DNA from: Candidatus Binatus soli
GTDB lineage: Bacteria > Desulfobacterota > Binatia > Binatales > Binataceae
NCBI GenBank assembly: GCA_002479255.1
Contig: DLMJ01000050.1
Coordinates: 1 to 64,000 of the forward strand
Direction of reading: 5' to 3'
DNA length: 64,000 nt
In this document: positions 1-8,728 of the stretch, piece after piece
How the letters are laid out: each line of letters begins with the position of its first letter
Position numbering within the stretch: the first letter of the stretch is position 1
Translations under genes and position numbers: made by a program
The notes under the pieces: model-generated
Database searches by the model: none
What the model saw: the letters and a program-made list of their open reading frames with translations, nothing else
What the model was told of the DNA's origin: nothing

Positions 1-20
1 ACTTGTGCTGACGGGGAACA

Positions 21-866
21 GTCAACAAGGGGGTCGCGCTCAGCAAACTAGACCGAGGTGCGGAGGGCATCGCGGTCTGCGACGAGGTAGTCGCCCGCTT
101 CGGGTCTGCGTCCGAATTGCCCCTGCTAGAAGAGGTCGCCTCTGCGCTTGTTAATAAGGGGATTAGTCTCGGCCAACTTGGCCGAAGCGAGGAGGCCATC
201 GCGGCATGCGACGACGTACTGGCCCGCTTCGGCTCTGCGTCCGAACTGCTACTGCGAGAACAGGTCGCCAAAGCGCTGGTCAACAAGGGGATCATGCTCG
301 GCCAGCTCGGCCGGAGTGAGGAAGAAATTGCGATTTACGAAGAGGTACTAGCCCGCTTTCGCTCCGCGTCCGATTTGCCCCTGCGAGAACATGTTGCCAA
401 AGCGTTGCTCAACAAGGGGATCACGCTTGGTCAACTCGGCCGAAGCGAGGAAGAAATCGCGGTCTACGACGACCTAATCGCCCGCTTCGGCTCTGCATCC
501 GAATTGCCCCTGCGAGAACAGGTCGCCAAAGCGCTGGTCAACAAGGGCTACAGGCTCGGCAAACTCGGCCGAAGCGAGGAGGCAATCGCGGTCAGCGACG
601 ACGTACTCGCCCGCTACGGCTCCGCGTCCGAATTACCCCTGCGAGAATCGGTCGCCAAAGCGCTGGTCAACAAGGGCGTCACGCTCGGCCAACTCGGCCG
701 AAGCAAGGGGGCCATCGCGGTCTATGACGACGTAATCGCCCGCTTCGGCGCCACTTCCGACTTGCCCCTGCGAGAATCGGTCGCCAAAGCGCTGGCCAAC
801 AAGAAGATTGCGCTGGCCAACAAGAAGAAAGCGGCGGTCACCAGGAAGAAGCCGAAACCGACCAGT
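21..866 (+). repeat. Tandem 129-bp coding repeat, about 6.5 units
   Basis: The codon run gtc-gcc-aaa-gcg-ctg-gtc-aac-aag or a close variant recurs with GTC at 135, 264, 393, 522, 651 and 780, exactly 129 bp apart. A seventh unit is in phase at the left edge but matches only from position 21. Units stay very similar at the nucleotide level, which points to recent expansion or gene conversion. The last unit is partial and runs into the lysine-rich tail. Confidence 0.9.
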
Positions 867-869
867 TAG
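117..869 (+). CDS. TPR-like repeat protein, 5' end possibly lost
   Basis: The protein is built almost entirely of a 43-residue helical repeat with core LGQLGRSEEAIA and a linker ending SASELPLRE, a pattern of the tetratricopeptide superfamily, so it probably binds other proteins. No enzyme domain is visible. It ends in a lysine-rich tail (KKAAVTRKKPKPTS). The first in-frame start after the TGA at 9-11 is TTG at 117, which lies inside a repeat unit and has no clear ribosome site. The repeat reading frame is already open from position 12. The real N-terminus was therefore probably upstream and may be lost by mutation. No signal peptide can be judged. Function unknown. Confidence 0.6.
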   Translation: MPLLEEVASALVNKGISLGQLGRSEEAIAACDDVLARFGSASELLLREQVAKALVNKGIMLGQLGRSEEEIAIYEEVLARFRSASDLPLREHVAKALLNKGITLGQLGRSEEEIAVYDDLIARFGSASELPLREQVAKALVNKGYRLGKLGRSEEAIAVSDDVLARYGSASELPLRESVAKALVNKGVTLGQLGRSKGAIAVYDDVIARFGATSDLPLRESVAKALANKKIALANKKKAAVTRKKPKPTS

Positions 870-1065
870 TCTTCGAGAAGGTTCGGCACTCGAACTCATC
901 CGGAACACTACTAACTCGGGAAGTCACGGATCTGGGGTCGCTCGGGGTCGGTCGGGATGACGGAATGGGAGCGGACGTGGTGATCGCCGCGTTGCCGTGT
1001 GTAAATCGGTCAAGGCGCGCCGGGCACACTGGTAGGACGGCATGCTCCGATATACAATCCATTAG

Positions 1066-1881
1066 ATGCCATCGGTTTCTGAAAACAGGCAGAGGTTTGG
1101 CGGAGCCGACGATTGGTCACAAGAGGGTGACGAGTGGTCTGAGTATTGGGGAACAGCGCATGCGCAATGGGTTGGTTGCCTGCTGCCTCGCGTCTTTCCT
1201 TTCTTGAAAGGCCGCATCCTGGAGATAGCGCCAGGCCATGGTCGGTGGACGCAATTCCTCCAGCCTCACTGTACGTCGTTGATCGGGATCGATTTAGCGC
1301 AAGTCTGTGTCGACCGATGCACTGAGCGCTTTGGTCACTATCCGAATCTTGAATTTAAGGTCAACGACGGCCTCACCTTCCCCATGATTGAAAACGCATC
1401 AATTGACTTCGCGTTTTCATTTGATTCGCTGGTTCACGCCGAGTCCGATGTGATGTCCAGCTATGCTAACGAGCTTGCGCGTGTGCTCAAGCCGGGCGGG
1501 TTCGCGTTTCTTCACCATTCCAACCTTGACGCTGTTCGCCGTCGTTCGGTGTTGGACAAAATAAAAAGACGGCTCTCACGTCTCCCCTTTGATCAACATT
1601 GGCGTGCACCTTCTATGAGTGCTGAAAAGATGCGCGCATTCGTCGAGGGCGCTGGCATGATGTGCGTTCAACAGGAGATAGTCCCTTGGGGGACCGGCTG
1701 GCCGCTGATGATCGACTGCATGAGCACGATCGTCAATACCCCTGGCACTCAATGCCACGTGGTTAGAAATCCGCGATTCATGGAAGAGGCGGCGGCTATC
1801 AAACGCATCTCCTCCCTAAGATTAGATGGTTGCGCGAGCCGCGCGTCGCTTGAACTTGCTCGCGCGGGCGGGAATAATTGA
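1066..1881 (+). CDS. Class I SAM-dependent methyltransferase
   Basis: A 271-residue protein with a Rossmann-type SAM site: motif I ILEIAPGHGRWTQFL near residues 50-64, an acidic strand end LIGIDLA, and the post-motif ELARVLKPGGFAFLHHS that is typical of small-molecule and sugar methyltransferases. The substrate cannot be named. The start ATG at 1066 is the first in-frame ATG before the conserved region. The gene stands alone, with about 200 bp upstream and 400 bp downstream without genes. Its base composition looks slightly lower in GC than the genes to its right, so transfer is possible. Confidence 0.75.
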   Translation: MPSVSENRQRFGGADDWSQEGDEWSEYWGTAHAQWVGCLLPRVFPFLKGRILEIAPGHGRWTQFLQPHCTSLIGIDLAQVCVDRCTERFGHYPNLEFKVNDGLTFPMIENASIDFAFSFDSLVHAESDVMSSYANELARVLKPGGFAFLHHSNLDAVRRRSVLDKIKRRLSRLPFDQHWRAPSMSAEKMRAFVEGAGMMCVQQEIVPWGTGWPLMIDCMSTIVNTPGTQCHVVRNPRFMEEAAAIKRISSLRLDGCASRASLELARAGGNN

Positions 1882-2298
1882 GGCCAAGGGGCATGATGTG
1901 CCAATCCATAACGAGGTGATGGTCGAGGCGATAGACAATAGAGAGCGAGAGTAGCGCCAGAACTCGTGGACACATTTGGACATCCATGAGTTGACGAGGT
2001 GGAAGCAGAATCGAAGATGATCGGCGGATGGCTTCCCGGCTCCACAGTCGATAGAGGCGAGCAAACCGCGCGGGTGACCACGCGACAAAATGCGCCTCGA
2101 GTGGCAGAGCATCCGGCTCTGACGTGATTTTCTAAACTCTCCCGCGAACAACCATTTCGCTCCGTCCGTGGGCTCGCATCAGGATGCCGACGCCCGCGCG
2201 CCGGGGCCGCATCGTCCCCGAGGTGAGCACGGGATGCCGTGCCGTGGCGGATAACTCTGTAAGCTTCCCTACAATTGCGGGGGAAGGAGCGAACGATC
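1882..2298. other. Intergenic stretch without a supported gene
   Basis: About 415 bp between the methyltransferase and glmS. Open frames exist on both strands but none has a recognisable domain or ribosome site. The last 20 bases carry the glmS ribosome-binding site (AAGGAG at 2284-2289). I see no terminator with a T-tract here. Confidence 0.5.
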
Positions 2299-4128
2299 AT
2301 GTGCGGAATAATCGGGTATGTCGGGCCGCGCGAAGCCTATCCTATCCTGCTCGAAGGGCTCGGCCGCCTGGAGTATCGCGGGTACGATTCGGCCGGCATC
2401 GCAACTTTAGTTGACAACAAGCTCGAAATTCGCCGCGCCAAAGGCAAGCTCGAAAACCTGCGCCATCTGCTGGCCCGCTCTCCCCTGCACGGCCACATCG
2501 GGATCGGGCACACGCGATGGGCGACTCACGGCCGCCCGTCGGAGGAAAATGCGCATCCGCACAAAGCCGGGCCGGTCGCCGTCATCCACAACGGCATCGT
2601 CGAGAACTTCATCGAGCTGCGCGCCGAACTGCTCGCTCGCGGCCACAAGCTCCGCTCCCAAACCGACACCGAGCTGATCTCGCACCTGATCGAGGAAAAG
2701 CTCAAAGGCGGACGCGGGCTGACCGAGGCCGTGCGCGAAGCCGTTTTGCGATTGCGCGGTTCGTTCTCGATCGTCGTGCTGTCGGAAACCGAACCCGACA
2801 AGCTGGTCGCCGCCAAGACCGCGACGCCGTTGGTCCTGGGGCTGGGCGACGGCGAGAACTTCATCGCTTCGGATATTCCCGCGATCCTCGAACACACTCG
2901 CCGCGTGATCGTCCTCGAAGACGGCGAGCTTGCCGAGGTCACCGCCACCACCGCGCGGCTGATGAAGTTCGATGGCACTGTGGTTACTCGCCGACCCCGT
3001 CAAGTGGAATGGGACGCAGTCGCCGCCACCAAGGGCGGCTTTCGCCATTACCTGCGCAAGGAAATCAACGACCAGCCGCAGGCGTGGATCGACACGATGG
3101 CGGGACGGGCGGACGGCGGCTCGACAACCGTCCGCTTCGAAGGCGAACTGATCCCGGCGGGCGGTCCCGCGTCGATCGGGCGAATCGTAATGCTGGGTGC
3201 GGGCGCGTCGTGGATAACCGCGCAGGTGGGCAAGTTCATGATCGAGGACCTTGCCGCGATTCCGGTCGAGGTCGATTACTCATCCGAGTTCCGCTATCGC
3301 CGGCCGCCGATTGACGACCGCACGATGATCATCGCCGTGTCGCAGTCGGGCGAGACCGCCGACACGATCGCCGCGATGGAAGAAGGACGCGCGCGCGGTG
3401 CGCATCTGCTGGCGATCACCAACACGGTGGATTCGTCGATCGCGCGCAAGGCCGACGCGCAGTTGTACACGCGATGCGGTCCCGAGACGAGCGTGACGAC
3501 GACCAAATGCTTTCTCACGCAGCTCGAGGCCTACTATCTGTTCGCGATTCATCTGGCGGCGCGGATGGGACGGCTGTCGGGCGCGGATGCCGGCAAGTTG
3601 CTGCAACCGGCGTTCGCGATCCCCGGACAGATCGAGGCTATTTTCGAGGGTGAGCCGAATATTCAGCAGATCGCGCGCAAGTACGCGCCGGCGCGGGACT
3701 TCCTGTTCCTCGGCCGCGGTATCAACTACCCAATCGCGCTCGAGGGCGCGCTCAAGCTGAAGGAAATTTCCTACATTCACGCCGAAGGTTACTCCGCGGG
3801 CGAGATGAAGCACGGGCCGATCGCGCTTATCGACGAGAAGATGCCGGTGGTGGTGATAATTCCCAATGACGACCTGTTCGAGAAGTCGATGTCGAATCTG
3901 AAGGAAGTCGAATCGCGCAACGGCCGGATTATCGCGGTGACCAATCGCGCGACCGACGAACTCAAAAGCGTCGCCGCGGAAATTATCGAAGTGCCGGAGA
4001 CGAACCGGATGCTGACGCCGGTGCTGATGACGGTGCCGATCCAGTTGCTCGCGTATCACATCGCGGTGGAGCGCGGCACCGACGTCGATCAGCCGCGCAA
4101 TCTGGCGAAGTCGGTGACGGTCGAGTAG
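2299..4128 (+). CDS. glmS: Glutamine-fructose-6-phosphate aminotransferase (isomerizing)
   Basis: GlmS makes glucosamine-6-phosphate from fructose-6-phosphate and glutamine, the first step toward UDP-GlcNAc for peptidoglycan and lipopolysaccharide. The 609-residue length is that of the family. The ATG at 2299 is chosen because the N-terminus must be M-CGIIGYVG, with Cys2 becoming the N-terminal nucleophile; AAGGAG lies 9 bases upstream. Residues 2-220 are the class II amidotransferase domain (GHTRWATHG, HNGIVEN). Two SIS sugar-isomerase domains follow (SQSGETADT; GRGINYPIALEGALKLKEI). The C-terminus DQPRNLAKSVTVE is diagnostic. It is a single gene; no glmM or glmU is adjacent and no glmS ribozyme is evident. 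Confidence 0.97.
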   Translation: MCGIIGYVGPREAYPILLEGLGRLEYRGYDSAGIATLVDNKLEIRRAKGKLENLRHLLARSPLHGHIGIGHTRWATHGRPSEENAHPHKAGPVAVIHNGIVENFIELRAELLARGHKLRSQTDTELISHLIEEKLKGGRGLTEAVREAVLRLRGSFSIVVLSETEPDKLVAAKTATPLVLGLGDGENFIASDIPAILEHTRRVIVLEDGELAEVTATTARLMKFDGTVVTRRPRQVEWDAVAATKGGFRHYLRKEINDQPQAWIDTMAGRADGGSTTVRFEGELIPAGGPASIGRIVMLGAGASWITAQVGKFMIEDLAAIPVEVDYSSEFRYRRPPIDDRTMIIAVSQSGETADTIAAMEEGRARGAHLLAITNTVDSSIARKADAQLYTRCGPETSVTTTKCFLTQLEAYYLFAIHLAARMGRLSGADAGKLLQPAFAIPGQIEAIFEGEPNIQQIARKYAPARDFLFLGRGINYPIALEGALKLKEISYIHAEGYSAGEMKHGPIALIDEKMPVVVIIPNDDLFEKSMSNLKEVESRNGRIIAVTNRATDELKSVAAEIIEVPETNRMLTPVLMTVPIQLLAYHIAVERGTDVDQPRNLAKSVTVE

Positions 4129-4152
4129 TGCGCGCGGCTGACGGGGGGCGGA

Positions 4153-4767
4153 TTAATCCGGGCGGAGCATTCGCAGGCCGAATAGCAGGCGTTGGGCGCC
4201 GGTCACGATCTCCATCGCTGCCATCGCATAGCAGAGTATTGGGCCTGTCGGGCGAATAGTCGGCGATGCTTCGACCATTCCGAGCACGATGAAGAAGATG
4301 ATCGCTTCGGTGCGCTCGAGGATTCCGGGCGGGTACTCGATTAGCTTGGCGCCCGGGCGCTCGATTGCGGCTCCGACCGCGAGAAATACCGTGATGTTCA
4401 CGTACCAGGTGGCGACCAGGACGAGCGCCGGGAAATAGAGCGCCGGATCGCGCCACGCGATGCCGACGATTACACAAGCCTCGACGATGCGATCGGCCGA
4501 CAGGTCGAGCACGCCGCCGAGAGCGCTCGGCGCGGCGCATTCGCGCGCAATCGTGCCGTCGAGCGCGTCGAGGGCGGCGCTGACGCCGAGCGCGACGATC
4601 GCCCACGCCACGTGGGCGATCGCGAATGCGATCCCCGATGCGATGCCGGCGAGCGCGGCGAGAATCGTGGCGACGTTGGCGGTGATTCCCGCGCTGAACA
4701 GCACGCGGGCGCATCGCGATTGCATGCGCTTGATGTCCGGGTTCGCGCCGAAGATCGAATCGAGCAT
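4153..4767 (-). CDS. CDP-alcohol phosphatidyltransferase family membrane protein
   Basis: A 204-residue polytopic membrane protein with the full CDP-alcohol phosphotransferase signature: DALDGTIAR, eight residues, then GGVLDLSAD (D-x2-DG-x2-AR-x8-G-x3-D-x3-D) near residues 87-113. Members transfer a phosphatidyl or phospho-alcohol group from a CDP-alcohol in phospholipid or inositol-lipid synthesis. Which alcohol is used here cannot be told. It is convergent with glmS (24 bp gap) and divergent from the exported-protein gene at 4849, so the roughly 80-bp interval should hold both promoters. Confidence 0.85.
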   Translation of the reverse strand: MLDSIFGANPDIKRMQSRCARVLFSAGITANVATILAALAGIASGIAFAIAHVAWAIVALGVSAALDALDGTIARECAAPSALGGVLDLSADRIVEACVIVGIAWRDPALYFPALVLVATWYVNITVFLAVGAAIERPGAKLIEYPPGILERTEAIIFFIVLGMVEASPTIRPTGPILCYAMAAMEIVTGAQRLLFGLRMLRPD

Positions 4768-4848
4768 CCGATGCCTTTTATCGCGCTGCTAGCGCGCAGA
4801 TCAGCCGCCGAGTTAACGTTCCAGACAGGAATTTGCATTGGCAAGGGC

Positions 4849-5661
4849 ATGATTACAATACGGAAGCGAGGATGGACTGTCGCTGTCGCGGCGTCGGCGA
4901 TAATCCTGACGATGGCCGGTGCGCGCCCCGCGTTTTCAGCCGATGCGCTCAGCTTTCCGCCGACCAGCTTCATGATTCTGAATCGTGATACCGGTATTGC
5001 GATCGGGCGCGGCCGCTACCGTATCGAGAATACCGGCGAGGGCGCGACGATGCACGGCGAGAGTACCTACTATGACGATCAGTCCGACGTCGAGACCGCC
5101 GAGTTGCAACGGGGCGCCGGCAGCGAGCCACCCCGGCTGGTCGAATTCGATCACACGTTCTTCAACGCCGACGGATCGATCCAGCGACGCGCCCATCTGG
5201 ATTTGAAGTCGGGCGCCACGACTTGTATCGACAACTCCGGCGCACAAAAGAGCGAGCAGGCCGAGCTGCTCAGCATCCCGGACAACACCTGGGCGGGCGC
5301 GAGCATAGTGATTCCGATTCAGGATTTATTGCGCGCGCGCGACAAGGGATTGGCTCGTCCAATCCACTTCTTCAACTGCGCGCCCGGCCCGAAGATATTT
5401 GCGATCAGCGTGACGGTCGATCCGGCAAATGCGGTGTGGGCGCCCTACGGCGCCGAGGCGATCCGAGTCGAAGTCCGGCCGGATTTTGGATGGTTGAACG
5501 TAATCGTCGCGGCTTTGGCGCCCAAGATTCACGCATGGTTCGATCCGAACGACGGATTCGCGTTCGTCGGCGACGAAGCCACGCGCTACTACAAGGGCCC
5601 GCAGGTCATGCTCGTGAAGACGGGTGGCGATGCGCCGGGCAGCGCGCGCCGGACAAAATAG
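4849..5661 (+). CDS. Exported protein of unknown function
   Basis: The ATG at 4849 gives MITIRKRGW followed by a hydrophobic segment and a signal-peptidase-like site (ARPAFSA), so the 270-residue protein is probably periplasmic. The mature part is beta-rich (GRYRIENTGEGATMHGES, LVEFDHTFFNADGSI, HLDLKSGATTCIDNSG) and recalls DUF3108-type periplasmic proteins, but I cannot assign the family firmly. An in-frame extension to 4612 overlaps the divergent phosphatidyltransferase gene and is not used. One cysteine pair (TTCIDN, FNCAPG) could form a disulfide. Confidence 0.7.
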   Translation: MITIRKRGWTVAVAASAIILTMAGARPAFSADALSFPPTSFMILNRDTGIAIGRGRYRIENTGEGATMHGESTYYDDQSDVETAELQRGAGSEPPRLVEFDHTFFNADGSIQRRAHLDLKSGATTCIDNSGAQKSEQAELLSIPDNTWAGASIVIPIQDLLRARDKGLARPIHFFNCAPGPKIFAISVTVDPANAVWAPYGAEAIRVEVRPDFGWLNVIVAALAPKIHAWFDPNDGFAFVGDEATRYYKGPQVMLVKTGGDAPGSARRTK

Positions 5662-5711
5662 CGGGAGTGATTTCTAAAAAACGATCCGATTTCTGGAAAA
5701 AGATTTGATCT

Positions 5712-5927
5712 CTAAAAGTGGACGATGCCCTCGCCGTCGGGATGGCGCGCGTTTTTTGAGGGTTTGGGCTTTCGATACAAAAACGAAGTCTTGCACTGCT
5801 GGCAGGTGCCTTCCGGCGGTTGGCCGCTGCGGCGGACCAGTTTTACGTAACGCACGGTTCCGCCGTCGCACAGATGAGCGGCGACGGGGAAGTCGTACAC
5901 CGTACGAACCGTGATTTTGTCGCTCAT
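5712..5927 (-). CDS. Small CxxC protein, hypothetical
   Basis: A 71-residue frame with protein-like composition, including VRYVKLVRRSGQPPEGTCQQCKTSFLYRK. The CQQC pair and a further upstream cysteine (HLCDGG) suggest a small metal- or redox-active fold. GGAG-like sequence lies just upstream of the ATG at 5927. The opposite strand also has an open frame here but with a shadow-like composition. No function can be given. Confidence 0.5.
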   Translation of the reverse strand: MSDKITVRTVYDFPVAAHLCDGGTVRYVKLVRRSGQPPEGTCQQCKTSFLYRKPKPSKNARHPDGEGIVHF

Positions 5928-5962
5928 TCTCCGCTAGCGCTCCTCGAGCCAGTTAGTCTTTC

Positions 5963-5992
5963 CCGCCATTTGGTACGCGTGGCGGCTTTTTT
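5963..5992 (+). terminator. Possible intrinsic terminator
   Basis: CCGCCA (5963-5968) pairs with TGGCGG (5980-5985) across an 11-base loop and is followed by CTTTTTT. It would stop rightward transcription ahead of the biotin carboxylase gene. The stem is short, so confidence is moderate. Confidence 0.45.
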
Positions 5993-6106
5993 CGTTTCGA
6001 CTTTTCAACCGCGCGCCCGAGTCAGACTCGGATCAAACAAGATAGTGAAATCGCGCCGCCGATCAATCTTTTTGACGATCAATTCACAATATATTTTCAG
6101 TTTCCC

Positions 6107-6129
6107 ACTTTTTCACTTTTTCATTTTTC
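6107..6129 (+). repeat. ACTTTTTC tandem short repeat
   Basis: ACTTTTTC at 6107-6114 and 6115-6122, then ATTTTTC to 6129, in an AT-rich stretch about 70 bp upstream of the biotin carboxylase start. It would give a pyrimidine-rich leader RNA. Confidence 0.7.
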
Positions 6130-6197
6130 ACCGACGCCGGGCGCCTTGAGTTCGAGCGTGTGGATCCGGCTTGTGCTAGTTTTTTTTCGACGAATTG

Positions 6198-7700
6198 ATG
6201 GAACGCCGGCTCACAAAACTGCTGGTCGCCAATCGCGGCGAAATTGCTCTTCGGATCATCCGCAGTGCGCGCCTGTTCGGCCTGAAAACCGTGGCTGTCT
6301 ATTCGGCGGCGGACGCGAAAAGCGCACACGTCGGCGCGGCTGACGAGGCGATTCTCATCGGACCCGCCGAGGCCGCAAAGAGCTACCTCGACATCGCGGC
6401 GATAATCGCCGCCGCAAAGCATTCCGGCGCCGACGCGATTCATCCGGGCTACGGATTTCTTTCCGAGCGTCCCGAGTTCGCGCAGGCTGCGGCCGATGCG
6501 CAGATCGTGTTTGTCGGGCCGCGGCCGGAGGTGATGGCGGCGCTCGGCGACAAAGTCGCGGCACGGCGAATCGCAGTTGCAGCCGGGGTTCCGGTGGTGC
6601 CGGGAATCGAAGCCGCGGAGATTTCCGCGACGCGCGAGTATGCGGCGCTCGTCGGCTACCCTCTTGTGATCAAGGCTGCGGCAGGCGGAGGCGGGCGCGG
6701 GATGCGCGTGGTGGCGGAAGCCGCGCAACTCGAGAGCGCGCTGGGAGCGGCCGCGCGCGAAGCCGCGGCGGCATTCGGCGACGGGCGGATATTCGTCGAA
6801 AAATATCTCGCGCATCCGCGCCACATCGAAATACAGTTTCTCGGCGACAATCACGGCGCCGTGGTCGCTCTCGGCGAGCGCGATTGCTCGATCCAGCGGC
6901 GGCATCAGAAGATTATCGAGGAGTCGCCGGCGCCCGGACTCACCGATCAGATGCGCGCGAAAATAATCGGCGCGGCGCTGAAACTCGCGCGCGCGGCGCA
7001 CTATACCAACGCGGGCACCGCGGAGTTTCTGGTCGAGGGCGACGACTTCTACTTCCTCGAAGTCAACGCGCGCCTGCAAGTCGAGCATCCCGTGACCGAA
7101 ATGCGTTTTGGGTGCGACCTGGTATGCGAGCAATTGCGGATCGCGTCGGGCGGCAAGGCGCCGGAGCCCGCGGCCCCGCGCGGCGCGGCGATCGAATGCC
7201 GAATCAACGCCGAGGATCCCGAGCATGACTTCCGTCCCGCGACGGGAACCGTGCTTCATCTGAGCGTCCCCGGCGGACCGGGCGTGCGCTTCGACTCGCA
7301 TCTGGCGCGCGGCGCCGAAGTGACGCCATGGTACGACGGTCTGCTCGGCAAGCTGGTCTGCTACGGCGCCAATCGCGAGGAGGCACGCGTCAGGCTGGTC
7401 AATGCGCTCGGCGAATTCGCTTTGCTTGGCGTGACGAACAACGCCGCCTACCTGCGCGATATCGTAGCGAGCGGGCAATTTCGCGACGCGAAACTCTCCA
7501 CGCACTTCATCGACTCATTCTTTTCAGGGTGGGAGATCGGCAAGTCCGAAATCGATGCGGCAATTGTCGCAGCGGCGATCACCGCCGGCGGCGCGATGGG
7601 CGATATCCCGTCAGACGGTCCTGCGTTGCCGGCCGGCGCCGAGCGTCGTTCGCCGTGGGACGATCTCAAAAACTTCGAGCTGTGGGGATCGCGGCGATGA
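6198..7700 (+). CDS. Biotin carboxylase subunit of an acyl-CoA carboxylase
   Basis: The protein uses ATP and bicarbonate to carboxylate biotin on a carrier protein. The order is a PreATP domain (KLLVANRGEIALRIIRSAR), an ATP-grasp with the glycine-rich loop KAAAGGGGRGMRVV, the active-site segment EVNARLQVEHPVTE, and a biotin-carboxylase C domain (AIECRINAEDP). It has 500 residues against about 450 for a bare AccC; the extra C-terminus (ending DDLKNFELWGSRR) resembles the start of the linker in propionyl- or methylcrotonyl-CoA carboxylase alpha chains. ATG 6198 is chosen over the preceding TTG. The stop overlaps the start of the next gene (ATGA), so translation is coupled. No carboxyltransferase gene is adjacent. 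Confidence 0.9.
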   Translation: MERRLTKLLVANRGEIALRIIRSARLFGLKTVAVYSAADAKSAHVGAADEAILIGPAEAAKSYLDIAAIIAAAKHSGADAIHPGYGFLSERPEFAQAAADAQIVFVGPRPEVMAALGDKVAARRIAVAAGVPVVPGIEAAEISATREYAALVGYPLVIKAAAGGGGRGMRVVAEAAQLESALGAAAREAAAAFGDGRIFVEKYLAHPRHIEIQFLGDNHGAVVALGERDCSIQRRHQKIIEESPAPGLTDQMRAKIIGAALKLARAAHYTNAGTAEFLVEGDDFYFLEVNARLQVEHPVTEMRFGCDLVCEQLRIASGGKAPEPAAPRGAAIECRINAEDPEHDFRPATGTVLHLSVPGGPGVRFDSHLARGAEVTPWYDGLLGKLVCYGANREEARVRLVNALGEFALLGVTNNAAYLRDIVASGQFRDAKLSTHFIDSFFSGWEIGKSEIDAAIVAAAITAGGAMGDIPSDGPALPAGAERRSPWDDLKNFELWGSRR

Positions 7701-8227
7701 AACTCACGCGCGCGGGCGACTTGCGCGAGATCGACGCCGAAGTGATCTCGCGCGACGGCGGCGCGATTCGCGTCCGTATCGGAGACAGGCAACTCGCCGC
7801 GGAGTTCACGCCCAATGCGGACGGCGGCGGGGTTCTTACGATCGACGGCCGGCGCTACCGGGTTTTCGGCGCGCGGCGAAAGGATTCGATACTCGTTTCG
7901 GTCGGTCCCGCGTCCTTCGAGTTCAAGCCCGCAGAAGCGGCTTCCCGGCGCCGCGCGCGCGGGCTCGCAGCGGCCGAAATCATCGCGCCGATGCCCGGCA
8001 AAGTGCTCATGGTGATGGTGCGCGAGGGCGATCTGGTCGAGGCCGGACAGCCGCTGGTCGTGATCGAAGCGATGAAAATGGAGACGACGCTCACCGCCGA
8101 GAGCGCGGCGATTGTGAAACATGTTCGCGTCGAGGAGGGCCAGATGGTCGATCACGGCGCGGTGCTGATCGAGCTTAGTCCGTCTCCGGCTTCGTCAGTT
8201 CGCGAATCCGCGCCTCGAGTTGAGTGA
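7697..8227 (+). CDS. Biotin carboxyl carrier protein of an acyl-CoA carboxylase
   Basis: A 176-residue protein whose C-terminal 80 residues are a biotinyl domain; the attachment lysine is K127 in EAMKMET, preceded by APMPGKV. The N-terminal half (GGGVLTIDGRRYRVF) resembles the region before the biotinyl domain in alpha subunits of propionyl/methylcrotonyl carboxylases. It starts inside the stop of the biotin carboxylase gene, so the two are one operon and together equal one split alpha subunit. Its last 53 bp overlap the convergent small gene at 8175-8408. Confidence 0.9.
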   Translation: MKLTRAGDLREIDAEVISRDGGAIRVRIGDRQLAAEFTPNADGGGVLTIDGRRYRVFGARRKDSILVSVGPASFEFKPAEAASRRRARGLAAAEIIAPMPGKVLMVMVREGDLVEAGQPLVVIEAMKMETTLTAESAAIVKHVRVEEGQMVDHGAVLIELSPSPASSVRESAPRVE

Positions 8228-8408
8228 TCCAATCCTCAAAATCGCCGTCGCGCTCGACGACTATCTCCAACTTGCCGTCTTTCAGAATCGAGACGCGTCC
8301 CGGATGCCCGGTGCGCAGCGGAATCACAACCGCCTCGCGCGAAATTCCCATCGGTTCGATCACGGCGAAGATTCTTTCAATTTCCTTCAATGTGACGGCC
8401 TTGAGCAT
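8175..8408 (-). CDS. Small hypothetical protein
   Basis: A 77-residue protein, MLKAVTLKEIERIFAVIEP at its start, with alternating beta-like segments (VSILKDGKLEIVVERDG) and a final amphipathic helix (WITQLEARIRELTK). Composition and helix pattern look genuine. It overlaps the end of the carrier-protein gene tail to tail. I do not recognise a family. Confidence 0.6.
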   Translation of the reverse strand: MLKAVTLKEIERIFAVIEPMGISREAVVIPLRTGHPGRVSILKDGKLEIVVERDGDFEDWITQLEARIRELTKPETD

Positions 8409-8497
8409 AAGCGCCCTCGTGCGAGTACGCTCTTTACTTAAATTGCCGGCGTCGTAAGCTCAAGGCGCCGGCACTATATCGTTCGGCGGAGGATCGC

Positions 8498-8701
8498 GTG
8501 TTTGGCACAATCAAGAAGATAGTCAAGGACAAGGGCTTCGGCTTCATCATCGCGGACGACGGCGGCGACGAAGTTTTCTTTCATCGGTCGGCGCTGTCGC
8601 CCAAGGTCTATTTCGACGACCTGCGCGAGGGCAACGAAGTTCAGTTCGACGTCCGTCCGGGCGAGAAGGGCCGTCAGGCATTCAACCTGCGCCTGCGGTA
8701 A
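8498..8701 (+). CDS. Cold-shock family RNA-binding protein
   Basis: A 67-residue single cold-shock domain with RNP1 (KGFGFI) and RNP2 (VFFH) motifs for binding single-stranded nucleic acid. The start is GTG at 8498, with GGAGG about 7 bases before it. Residues 1-65 match the family length. Members act as RNA chaperones in the cytoplasm. It is monocistronic, followed by a convergent gene. Whether it is induced by cold cannot be told. Confidence 0.93.
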   Translation: MFGTIKKIVKDKGFGFIIADDGGDEVFFHRSALSPKVYFDDLREGNEVQFDVRPGEKGRQAFNLRLR

Positions 8702-8728
8702 CTCCGCAACCGATCTGGAATCCGCCGC

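Noticed and set aside
2275..2298. Earlier TTG-type start for glmS giving eight extra residues
   Set aside because: GlmS requires Cys directly after the initiator Met, which only ATG 2299 gives.
6084..7505. A 473-codon open frame antisense to the biotin carboxylase gene
   Set aside because: Arginine-rich shadow frame of a high-GC gene with clear motifs on the other strand; no domain or ribosome site.
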